DNA of 11,355 bases from Bacteroidales bacterium (lineage in GTDB: Bacteria > Bacteroidota > Bacteroidia > Bacteroidales > UBA3824), in the NCBI GenBank assembly GCA_017543645.1, contig JAFYFR010000010.1, forward strand, positions 1-11,355, in the 5' to 3' direction. The notes beneath the pieces were generated by a model, which saw only the letters and a list, made by a program, of their open reading frames with translations, was not told the origin of the DNA and did no database searches. Below are positions 1-7,600 of this stretch, piece by piece. Position numbers and translations under genes: made by a program. Within the stretch, counting starts at the first letter, position 1. Each line of letters begins with the position of its first letter.

Positions 1-486
1 AACAATCCAACTTTTTTCGCCTTCTTGACGCACGCCAGGATGCTCGTCTTCTACTCCAAACATTTTGGGAATAGATGGACCAAACACGTCGGCATCGATT
101 AATCCCACTTTGTAGCCTTGCTTGGCAAGTGCGGCAGCGAGGTTTGCGGTAACGGTGCTCTTGCCTACCCCACCCTTGCCCGACGATACGGCTATGATGT
201 TTTTAACATCTTTGAGCGGGACGGTTTTTTCGGCAGGCTGAGGAGTATCCTCCTCCACGTAGGTTTCCACATTGATTTCGGGGTTGAGTTGGTTTTGAAT
301 CACCTGACGAATAGCCTTGCGAAAAGAGTTTTGAAGCGGCTTAACGGCGTGGTTTATTTTAAGATAAACCTCCACACCGTTTTGTGTAATAGCCACACGG
401 TCTACAATACCCGACTCCACTATATCCTTGTGGTTCTGCGGGTTGGTAATGTTTTTTAATACTGATAAAATATCTTGCTCTGTCAT
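1..486 (-). CDS. mrp: Mrp/ApbC-type Fe-S cluster carrier ATPase, N-terminal part (3' end beyond the window)
   Basis: The first 162 residues are present and the gene runs off the left edge. Residues about 4-77 form a MIP18/DUF59-type domain (starting [13 protein letters not shown]). A linker of about 18 residues follows, then a P-loop NTPase domain with the deviant Walker A motif [10 protein letters not shown] (about residues 102-111) and the stretch [17 protein letters not shown], which carries the Walker A' aspartates typical of Mrp/NBP35 proteins. In this family the protein binds and transfers [4Fe-4S] clusters to apo-proteins in the cytoplasm. The CxxC cluster ligands would lie in the missing C-terminal part. 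The start at 486 is the first ATG after a promoter-like element, and it gives the usual DUF59-first architecture. A terminator just upstream (551-586) suggests the gene is transcribed separately from the peptide gene before it. Identity is very likely; the length cannot be judged here. Confidence 0.95.
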   Translation of the reverse strand, partial: MTEQDILSVLKNITNPQNHKDIVESGIVDRVAITQNGVEVYLKINHAVKPLQNSFRKAIRQVIQNQLNPEINVETYVEEDTPQPAEKTVPLKDVKNIIAVSSGKGGVGKSTVTANLAAALAKQGYKVGLIDADVFGPSIPKMFGVEDEHPGVRQEGEKSWIV

Positions 487-509
487 AGTATGCGTTTTTT
501 TTTTCGGCG

Positions 510-540
510 TAAAGGTATGATTTATTTTGATAAAAACATT
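510..540 (-). promoter_or_regulatory. Candidate promoter of mrp
   Basis: On the minus strand TACCTTTA (517-510) differs by one base from the Bacteroidota -7 consensus TAnnTTTG. AATG (540-537) sits 19 bases upstream in the -33 position, a weak match to TTTG. The expected transcript start is about 20 bases before the mrp ATG. Support is mainly positional: a strong terminator lies immediately upstream, so mrp needs its own promoter here. Confidence 0.4.
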
Positions 541-550
541 ATGCCTCGGT

Positions 551-586
551 ACAAAAAAGCAGAGGCGCGGATAATTGCGCCTCTGC
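551..586 (-). terminator. Rho-independent terminator behind the small peptide gene
   Basis: On the minus strand a perfect 10-bp GC-rich stem (GCAGAGGCGC pairing with GCGCCTCTGC) with an 8-base loop is followed directly by six T. This is a classical intrinsic terminator. It lies 27 bases past the stop of the 40-residue peptide gene. It would end the transcript coming from the secreted repeat protein and peptide, and it insulates mrp. Confidence 0.92.
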
Positions 587-612
587 TGTTATGCGATAGG
601 TGTTGAATAAAA

Positions 613-735
613 TTAACCCAAGCTTTTGTCGTATGGTTTTGGCTTTCCGCTGTCAACCAACAACGGAGCTTCAAAATCAATGTCAATTACCTGAAATTCA
701 GGTTTTACGTATGTTTCTTTTTCTGTGTTTTCCAT
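613..735 (-). CDS. 40-residue peptide of unknown function, Bacteroidales 'PE...LL..SG' type
   Basis: The ATG at 735 and TAA at 615-613 enclose 40 codons. The peptide starts MENTEKETYVKPEFQVIDID, continues with a hydrophobic PLLV patch and DSG (about residues 24-30), and ends in a short polar, lysine-rich tail. It has no signal peptide or membrane segment. The pattern of a Y-x-x-P-E start, a short beta-like VIDID stretch, then a double leucine and a serine-glycine resembles numerous very short, uncharacterised ORFs of Bacteroides and Prevotella genomes; this resemblance is from memory and no search was run. The gene lies 49 bases behind the secreted repeat protein and 27 bases before a perfect terminator, so it probably ends that transcription unit. 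The start is preceded only by an AT-rich stretch without a Shine-Dalgarno site, as is usual in this phylum. A chance ORF is possible, but its placement between stop codon and terminator argues for a real gene. Confidence 0.62.
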   Translation of the reverse strand: MENTEKETYVKPEFQVIDIDFEAPLLVDSGKPKPYDKSLG

Positions 736-784
736 GTGTATTATAAATATTTAAAAACTTTAAATTACAAATTGATTATGCATT

Positions 785-3085
785 TTAATAACCGATTTTG
801 AACGCTTTGCCGTTGATAACAACAATAACAATACCGTTGGTGCGGCGGGCGAGGGTAATCTGCTCGCGTGTGGATTGTGTTACGCCGGTTTTTAGCTTGC
901 GTCCGCCAAGGTCGATTATGGTGTATTCGGTGTCGGGCTGAGCCTCGATGTAGATGGTGCGGTCAAACGACCAAACTTTTGCCTCGGACTGAGCTTCGGT
1001 TTTAGCCACCGGGGTAACAATTTCGTCGGGGGTGTCGATAGTTTCGTCCTTGTCTACAATCACTACTTCAATAACGTCTGGGAGTTCGGCAGCCGATTTG
1101 GTAAAGCGTTCGTCAGATCCTTCGTAGGTAAGGTAGCAGCGCATGGGGGCTATGCTTGCTCCGGCTGCTACGCGGACAAAGTCGCCTGCCTTTATGCCGC
1201 CGTCATCTACGCCTGCAAAACCGTAGGTGGGGGTGGTAAGGTTTTCATCATTCCATTTTTTAGCTCCGTAGGTGGCGTGGAATGTCCAGTCGCCGCCTTT
1301 TACGGAATATTCTGCCTGTTTGGTGGGCGTCAAGGTGATACCGTCATTACCACCGTCTATTATCAGAGGTTCGTTTTGGTATGTTTTGATAAGGTAAGGC
1401 GTGTTGGCTTTTATTTCGTCGACGGGTGATATCGTTGCCACCCATTTGCCTTTTTGCTTATCGTAGCGGACTGATGCAAACTCGTATAATACGAAGGGTA
1501 GATGAGAACTATAATCAAAGGGAAAGACGATTGTGCTCATCGTTTCGAAGTTGAATTGACGGGTAAACTGTACATTGTTGACTTTTGTTTCCGAGCTTAT
1601 TTCAACTTTCGGTTTTGAATCGTCGAAAATGGCTGTTTTCCTTTCTTCGTCGCCACTGCCTCTTGTTATCACACCGAACCCGTTATTGTTGTCTGTTGGT
1701 AACCATTCAGCAGTGAACTCTAAGTCTCCGGAGACATAAACAATATAGCCGGGAGAAAAAATCTTATTTTCTGTTTCAGAATACCATCCGGCAAAACTCA
1801 TATTATCTGGGGCTTTAAACGTACATTTGGGAAGTTCAACGCGTCCATATTCTGCTATCGTTATTTCTTTCTGTGTTCCTGAGCCTCCGTTGGCCTCAAA
1901 TGTTAATTTTTTTGATGCACCAAAAATTACTTCGAGATTTAATCCTTCGTCACGTGTAGTAAAAATGTATGTGTTGTCTTCTCCTGTTTTTTGTGGACAT
2001 TCTATTTTTTCCCCTGACTCAGGATAGTGTATTGAAACTGATGCCACATTGTTTCCGGTAGGTACGGCGGTTACTGTAACGGTGGTATTGGCAGGCAGGA
2101 AATATTCGCCGGTTTCCTCGGGAGTCAATTCTTTTCCGTCAACGCTGAGAGTTGTTGCTTTCCCGTTTTCATAAGGATAAAGGGATAGGCTATACAGCGG
2201 GGTTCCAGAGATGGTAACCGCTCCGTCAGGCATTTCGAATTTGTAAGTCCTATAATCATTGGTTACGTTTATCTCTTTATTGTCCGCTGTGGTTATTTTC
2301 AGGTCTTTAAACCTACCGTTTGTGTTGACAATTATTACATCTCCCTTGTTTGCGGCAGTGGCGGGTATTTCGTCTTTATTATTTTGAATAACAAAAATAT
2401 CATTAACGAAATCTTCCAGACCGTTGCTTAGGTTGATAGCGTAGGCGCCCTTGTAGTGGTAGAATGATGCTAACATGACATCATGTTCGGGCATAATGAA
2501 AGTGTATTGTGTTTCGCTAACCTTGGTGAGTGCTACCTCTACGTTGTATGGGTCGTCAAGCGGATTCCACTTTCCTTTTTTATTCAAATACGGATTATTA
2601 TTATAGTAGGCCATCAAATTGTCAAGTATGATGTTTGTATGAGGAGTTACCGTAAGTGTAACTGTCGCATTGGGCAGGTAGGCGTCTTTGTCAGATGTAA
2701 TGGATATAGCGTCAGGAGTTTTACCAGTTTCGACACGATAATGCCATTCGCGTTCTTCAAAGTTTACGGTTACATCTCCGGCTGGCATTGTAAAGCTACA
2801 TGCAGTTCTCTCAGACCAATCAAGCTCTACCGATTTTCCCGATGTGGTTACTGACCAGTTGTAGGCTTCGTAATTTCCGTTTGGTTCGTATTTGATATTA
2901 ACATATTGACCTTCGGCGGCTTGCGTTACATCATTGTAAGAAATTTCTGCATGTACCGTACCATGTTCAAGATCCTTATTATCGGGCAGGATGATATTAT
3001 ATGTTACTTCCATAGCCCATGCCGTTGAGGTAGCAAATATGGCGATTACAACGGCTATAATTGTTTGTGTAATTTTTCTAATCAT
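785..3085 (-). CDS. Secreted multi-repeat surface protein with a Listeria-Bacteroides (InlB B) repeat and a C-terminal beta domain
   Basis: This is a 766-residue exported protein of unknown role. A Sec signal peptide (KITQTIIAVVIAIFATSTAWA) is probably cleaved after Ala24. Residues about 25-390 hold four divergent beta repeats, each ending in a variant of F-x-M-P-x-x-x-V (SFTMPAGDV, TFIMPEHDV, KFEMPDGAV, and a degenerate IFTTRDEGL). Residues about 393-461 form a List-Bact/InlB B repeat (FEANGGSGTQ to FAGWYSE to LEFTAEW). Residues about 505-660 resemble a module recurrent in Bacteroidota surface proteins (TIVFPFDY, IKANTPYLIK, WTFHATYG, PMRCYLTYEG). An acidic, threonine-rich linker (about 675-700) leads to a terminal domain of about 64 residues (YTIIDLGGRKLKTG, then GIVIVVINGKAFKIGY), which looks like DUF6383 or a type IX secretion-type C-terminal beta domain. 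Such repeats suggest adhesion or an extended stalk; that is inference. No catalytic motif is visible. The leader is long and structured (see the inverted repeat and hairpin entries). Confidence 0.9.
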   Translation of the reverse strand: MIRKITQTIIAVVIAIFATSTAWAMEVTYNIILPDNKDLEHGTVHAEISYNDVTQAAEGQYVNIKYEPNGNYEAYNWSVTTSGKSVELDWSERTACSFTMPAGDVTVNFEEREWHYRVETGKTPDAISITSDKDAYLPNATVTLTVTPHTNIILDNLMAYYNNNPYLNKKGKWNPLDDPYNVEVALTKVSETQYTFIMPEHDVMLASFYHYKGAYAINLSNGLEDFVNDIFVIQNNKDEIPATAANKGDVIIVNTNGRFKDLKITTADNKEINVTNDYRTYKFEMPDGAVTISGTPLYSLSLYPYENGKATTLSVDGKELTPEETGEYFLPANTTVTVTAVPTGNNVASVSIHYPESGEKIECPQKTGEDNTYIFTTRDEGLNLEVIFGASKKLTFEANGGSGTQKEITIAEYGRVELPKCTFKAPDNMSFAGWYSETENKIFSPGYIVYVSGDLEFTAEWLPTDNNNGFGVITRGSGDEERKTAIFDDSKPKVEISSETKVNNVQFTRQFNFETMSTIVFPFDYSSHLPFVLYEFASVRYDKQKGKWVATISPVDEIKANTPYLIKTYQNEPLIIDGGNDGITLTPTKQAEYSVKGGDWTFHATYGAKKWNDENLTTPTYGFAGVDDGGIKAGDFVRVAAGASIAPMRCYLTYEGSDERFTKSAAELPDVIEVVIVDKDETIDTPDEIVTPVAKTEAQSEAKVWSFDRTIYIEAQPDTEYTIIDLGGRKLKTGVTQSTREQITLARRTNGIVIVVINGKAFKIGY

Positions 3086-3156
3086 ATTTATTTTTTTTTG
3101 GTTATGTAATTTTTTTTAAAAGATAATTATTGTTGCGGAGATACAATACGCCCCCG

Positions 3157-3185
3157 CGCCGTATGGTGCAAAAAACCTTACGGCG
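3157..3185. other. Imperfect 10-bp hairpin in the leader of the secreted repeat protein
   Basis: The arms CGCCGTATGG (3157-3166) and CCTTACGGCG (3176-3185) pair at 9 of 10 positions around a 9-base loop that is A-rich on the plus strand. No T run follows on either strand, so this is not a classical terminator. It lies about 70 bases before the ATG at 3085 and would be in the 5' untranslated RNA if transcription starts at the candidate promoter further upstream. It could also be an operator; nothing here decides between these. Confidence 0.5.
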
Positions 3186-3278
3186 GCAAATCTGATGATA
3201 ATAAATTATTGTATTCTACCCCCCCCCTGTAAAGGATTAGTTACTTTTAAGATAATATTATATATGGGTAGGGTAGGC

Positions 3279-3356
3279 ATGGGTGGATTTTATTTTTTTG
3301 CAAAAATAAAAAATATGCCATAATTGTGCAATAGTTACAACAATAAATCCACCTAT
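3279..3356. repeat. Inverted repeat bracketing a candidate promoter (possible small invertible element)
   Basis: The left arm ATGGGTGGATTT (3279-3290) and the reverse complement of the right arm ATAGGTGGATTT (3356-3345) agree at 11 of 12 positions. Similarity continues inward if one base is bulged (TATT against ATT). The arms are 54 bases apart and enclose the -33 and -7 elements of a candidate promoter directed at the secreted repeat protein. The right arm overlaps the serB stop codon. The layout matches a small invertible promoter, but it could equally be a long stem-loop at the 3' end of the serB transcript. No recombinase gene lies in the window. Confidence 0.55.
3301..3332 (-). promoter_or_regulatory. 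Candidate promoter of the secreted repeat protein
   Basis: On the minus strand TATTTTTG (3308-3301) is an exact match to TAnnTTTG. ATTG (3332-3329) sits 20 bases upstream and matches three of four bases of the -33 TTTG. A start near 3294 would give a leader of about 210 bases containing the nine-G tract and the 3157-3185 hairpin. The region is very AT-rich, so chance matches are a real risk. Confidence 0.4.
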
Positions 3357-4603
3357 TTTTTCTCCTCAATATACGAATCCTTAAAGCCGAGCATATACAG
3401 CACGCCGTCCATGCCGATTGAAGAAATCGACTGTTTGGCGTTTTCCTTTACTTTGGGTTTGGCGTGGAAGGCAATACCGAGACCGGCGCAGTTGAGCATC
3501 GGAAGATCGTTGGCACCGTCGCCAACGGCAATAACCTGCTGCAAATTAAGATTTTCGATTTGGGCAATAAGTTTAAGAAGTTCGGCTTTGCGTTTTCCGT
3601 CTACAATTTCGCCCACATAGTTGCCAGTGAGTTTGCCATCAACGATTTCGAGTTCGTTGGCGTACACAAAATCGAGGTTGAACTTCTGTTTTAGATAGTT
3701 GCCAAAATAGTTGAAACCGCCGGAGAGGATGGCGATTTTGTAGCCGTATTGTTTAAGAATTTTGAGAGTGCGTTCTGCGCCTTCGGTAATAGGCAGGTTT
3801 TCGGCAATCTCTTTCATTACGCTTTCGTCCAAGCCTTTGAGCAGCGACACACGGCGTTTGAAACTTTCGCAAAAATCAATTTCGCCCCTCATAGCCGATT
3901 CGGTGATGGCTTTTACCTTGTCGCCCACGCCCGCACGCATTGCGAGTTCGTCGATAACTTCGGTTTGAATCAATGTAGAATCCATATCGAAACATACCAA
4001 ACGGCGGTTTCGGCGGTAAAGGTTGTCCTCTTGGAACGAAATATCGTAGCCTTGTTCGCGCGAAAGACGCATAAACTCGCTCTGCAACAGAGGTTTATCC
4101 TTTGGCGTACCACGCACCGACATCTCCACACAGGCGCGGGTAAGATGCTGTTCGCCATTGTCGGTTAACGGAATACGTCCTGTAAGACGGGTAATGGCAT
4201 CGATATTAAGGCTTTGTTCGGCAAGCACTTTCGACACGTCGGCAATCAACGCGGCAGAAATTTTGCGTCCGAGTAGGGTAACAATATAGCGGTTTTTGCC
4301 CTGCATCGACACCCATTTTTCGTATTCGGCAATCGACACTGGCGAAAATCTTACTTGCACGCCCATTTCGCTCGACGAAAAGAGCATCTCTTTTAAGATA
4401 TTTCCCGACTGGCTTTGGTCGCTGATAAACATTATGCCAAGCGACAGCGAGTTGTGAATATCTGCCTGTCCAATGTCAAGGATTGTGGCACCGTATTGTG
4501 CTATAATTCCTGCAAGGCGCGATGTAAGCCCCGGTTTGTCCTCGCCAGTAATCGCCGCCATAATAATTTCCTTATTTTCAAGGTTATCCGAAAGGTTTTC
4601 CAT
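3353..4603 (-). CDS. serB: Phosphoserine phosphatase with N-terminal ACT region (EC 3.1.3.3)
   Basis: This 416-residue cytoplasmic enzyme catalyses the last step of serine synthesis, hydrolysing O-phospho-L-serine to L-serine and phosphate with Mg2+. The C-terminal half is a HAD phosphatase. Motif I is CFDMDSTLIQTEVIDELA, with nucleophile Asp206 and general acid Asp208. Motif II is ILSGGFNYF (Ser294), with the conserved lysine in VDGKRKAELL (about 337-339). The metal-binding motif is VGDGANDLPML (about 360-370). Residues about 12-185 form a two-part ACT-like regulatory region (first part AAITGEDKPGLTSRLAGII, second part RYIVTLLGRKISAALI), the long SerB form expected in Bacteroidota and possibly a site of serine feedback. 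The ATG at 4603 was chosen because a TAnnTTTG element lies 24-31 bases upstream; a second Met at residue 15 would cut into the first ACT strand. Neighbouring genes are functionally unrelated, so serB is probably a single-gene unit. Confidence 0.97.
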   Translation of the reverse strand: MENLSDNLENKEIIMAAITGEDKPGLTSRLAGIIAQYGATILDIGQADIHNSLSLGIMFISDQSQSGNILKEMLFSSSEMGVQVRFSPVSIAEYEKWVSMQGKNRYIVTLLGRKISAALIADVSKVLAEQSLNIDAITRLTGRIPLTDNGEQHLTRACVEMSVRGTPKDKPLLQSEFMRLSREQGYDISFQEDNLYRRNRRLVCFDMDSTLIQTEVIDELAMRAGVGDKVKAITESAMRGEIDFCESFKRRVSLLKGLDESVMKEIAENLPITEGAERTLKILKQYGYKIAILSGGFNYFGNYLKQKFNLDFVYANELEIVDGKLTGNYVGEIVDGKRKAELLKLIAQIENLNLQQVIAVGDGANDLPMLNCAGLGIAFHAKPKVKENAKQSISSIGMDGVLYMLGFKDSYIEEKK

Positions 4604-4626
4604 TTGCGTAGATTATGATATTTGCG

Positions 4627-4634
4627 CAAAAGTA
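4627..4634 (-). promoter_or_regulatory. Candidate -7 promoter element of serB
   Basis: TACTTTTG on the minus strand (4634-4627) matches TAnnTTTG exactly and would place the transcript start about 15-18 bases before the serB ATG. No good -33 TTTG is present at 19-20 bases upstream; TTTA at 4654-4651 is closer than usual. The element sits in the short gap behind the histidine kinase gene. Confidence 0.5.
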
Positions 4635-4668
4635 AATAATAATTCCGAGTTAAAGAATTAATAAGGCA

Positions 4669-7600
4669 CTATTTTTTCACCGGCAGGGTAACGATAAACG
4701 TGGTGCCTTTGCCCACTTCCGACTCAAAGGTGATGTCGCCTTTGGCGTTGATAATGATGTTTTTGCACATGGCAAGGCCGAGACCGCTGCCGCTGCTCTT
4801 GGTGGTAAAGCTCGGGGTAAAGAGCTTGCCTTTGATTTCTTCGGGGATTCCGCAGCCGTTATCCTTGATTTTTACTGTTACCTTGCCGTCTTTCACTTCG
4901 AGCGATACGTGGATTTTGCCATTTATACCGTCGGGAATGGCTTGTGTGGCGTTTTTTATCAAGTTAACAAACACGCGCGAAATCTGTTCTTTGTCTGCCA
5001 CAATGGTGATATTGCTATGTCCGCCCAAATCGGATGTTATCTCCATGTTTTCGGTGTTGGTAAATAGCTGAACCACATTTGAAAGGGTCTCCACCACATT
5101 AAACGGACTTTCGTCGGGTTTGGGCATTTTGGCAAAGTTAGAGAATCCTGTGGCAATCGACGAAAGGGTATCTATCTGTTGAATAAGGGTATTAGAAACC
5201 TTTTCGAGTTTGTCGTCGAAGTCGGCATCGTGGTTTTGATGGCTGCGCATGAGGAACTGGATGCTCAGTTTCATAGGCGTGAGCGGGTTTTTGATTTCGT
5301 GGGCAATCTGCTTTGCCATTTCGCGCCATGCGCTTTCGCGTTCGCTCTTGGCAAGTAGGGCGGCACTCTCCTCAAGTTTTTCCACCATGTTGTTGTATTC
5401 CGAAACGAGCTGGCCGATTTCGTCCTTGTGCCGGTAGTCGATTTTCTCGTGCTTTTTGCCGAGTTCCACCTTCTCCATCTTTTTCTGAATCATCCTGATC
5501 GGACTGACGATTTTTTCGGAAATGATTACCGCAATGAATATGCAGAGCAGTCCGAGCACCACGAAGAGGTTGATGAGCGACACCATGATGGTAGACATCT
5601 CGTTTTTCATTACGTCGGGTTTGGAGAAATAGGGCAGGTTGATATAGCCCATGAGCTTGTCCTTTGAGTTGTAGAACGGAATGTACGCCGAAGTGTAGCT
5701 CATTTTGCCGATGGTCTCCTCCTGTATGTAGTTGGCTTTGGAGTCGAGCACAAGCGAGTTGAGAGCGTTGCTGTTGATTTGGGTGCTTAGCAGTCCTTGC
5801 TTAAAAATTTCGGGACGCGAACTTCCGTCGAGCTCTCCGTCGGGGCCGTAGATGTTTACGTCGATGAAGAAAACGTGCGCTGTCTGGGTGAGGTATTCGT
5901 CTAACGAGTTGTTAAGCTCGGGGTTCCATTTCGATACAAACGACGACGAGTCGCCAAAGTCCTGCTCGATGTGCATATACACGCTTTTCATTTTTTCCTG
6001 AATGTCTTCGCTCGAACTCTGACGGTATCTTTGCTTGGTGAAATAAGCCATTGCTAAACAAGTGATTACAAACGCGCCTACCAAAATCACAAACATCCAG
6101 CTTACAATCCTTGTCTTCAACTGCTCTTTGTATTCAGCCATGCGGTTTTCTAACAGAGCTTTTACTAATAAGAATGCAAGCGCGATAAGTGTATAAAAAC
6201 CAAATAGATATGAAAACGATACTACATAATCCGTCACTCCGGTGTTTTTGCGGCTGATAACCACAATGTCCGACTTGTTTTTGTAGATGGTATGCACATA
6301 TTGGTTGAAGGTGAAAGTGGCTATGCTGTCGTTGCTCTCTTGTAGCTGCTCGGCAAAGATGTTGTCGTTGAGGTCGTAGCTAAACGTGCCGTTCTGCTTG
6401 GTTTTCTTTCCGTTGCGGTATTTGGCATAGTTAGAGTTTTCTATTGGCGACGAAGCTATCTTCTTGTCCATCAGTAGTTCAGGATATCCGAGGTCTTGCG
6501 GCACAGGTTTGTTGTCGAGCCTGATGCATATATAATAAGGTGTGCCGTTGACCATTACCCTTGGTTGTCCGATGTAGCTGATGCCTCCGTCGGGATTGTC
6601 GACAAAATAGAAGTCGGTGCCGGAGACATCGCTGCCGTGGCGTGCAATGGTTTCGGCGTTTTCGTTCTGCATTTCGATAAAAGGAACGCCCGGCGCTGCC
6701 TCGTAGATTTTTACCGAGAGGTTGTACTTGTTCCAATATCCGTTGAAATGCCACCGCTTGAGATATTCTTGCACACGGTTTCCGTTTTTGATGTCGGCAG
6801 CCACATAGTCGGCAAGCAGAGCGTCGCCCGAAAGTTCTGCCGAAATGTTGCGGAGAAGCTGTTCGGCTATTTTGTCGTGTTCGTCGGCAACATACATCAC
6901 CTGTTCCTGACTATGCTTTTCGAGCTTTTTGTTGGCGTTGTGCGTTATCACTATTGACGATAGCACCGCGCTCAAAAATATCATGAACATATACCTGTAG
7001 ATACTCTTTTCCGCGCTGGCGTAGTGCATAAGGCATGAGGCAATAACTATTGCGGTGATGTAAATGATTGTGATACTGAGAAATATGTGTAAGTAGAACA
7101 GTGCCGCCACGGAGATTCCAGCAATGGCAACCGAGAGCAGCGTGTTGCGGAGCTTTGTCTTGCTGCTGAGGTCGGCGTATGACGTGGTTTTTACCATAAA
7201 GTATATCAACGACGCGAATATCAGCGCAAAAATGCCTATCCCCGTATAGCTGAACAAATCGAGCTGCGTAACATTGTTGAGCTGGAACAGTATTTTTGAG
7301 TCGGCTATCAACGATTCGAGTGTGAAATACAGCTTCTGGGTAAAGTACAGGCCCACGCCGGCAACCGATGCGAAAAACAACGCCTGTGTTACACTCATCC
7401 ACGAGCGAATTTTTTCTTTCAGCTTGATATAATCTGTAAGTTTGAACAACGCTATCACTCCGAACAGCATCAGAATGGCGTTGATGAGGAAGTCGCCGAA
7501 ACTTGGGAAGAAAAATCCGCCGTGGAAATAGTCAGGGTCGAAAAAGTCGAGCGAATAGACGTTTGGCGGTGCCTTAGTGATGATGGTGGCAATGCGCAAA

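Noticed and set aside
118..459. Plus-strand open frame over the mrp gene
   Set aside because: It is the antisense shadow of the well-supported minus-strand mrp frame and shows no family features.
1699..1910. Internalin (leucine-rich repeat) identity for the secreted protein
   Set aside because: Only the InlB B-repeat module is shared; no leucine-rich repeats are present.
3136..3175. Alternative promoter for the secreted protein (TTTG at 3172-3169 and TATCTCCG at 3143-3136)
   Set aside because: The -7 element has two mismatches and the spacer is 25 bases, longer than the usual 19-21.
3749..4168. Long plus-strand open frame of 139 codons inside serB
   Set aside because: It lies wholly antisense to the catalytic region of serB, where all HAD motifs are intact; composition artefact.
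4640..4660. Small inverted repeat TAATTC/GAATTA behind the histidine kinase gene as a terminator
   Set aside because: It has only six AT-rich pairs, a 9-base loop and no T run on the minus strand; too weak to call.
6496..7402. Plus-strand frame (6496-6957) and alternative minus frame (6911-7402) of about 150-160 codons inside the kinase gene
   Set aside because: Both overlap the uninterrupted kinase frame, whose membrane topology is consistent across this stretch; neither looks like a protein family.
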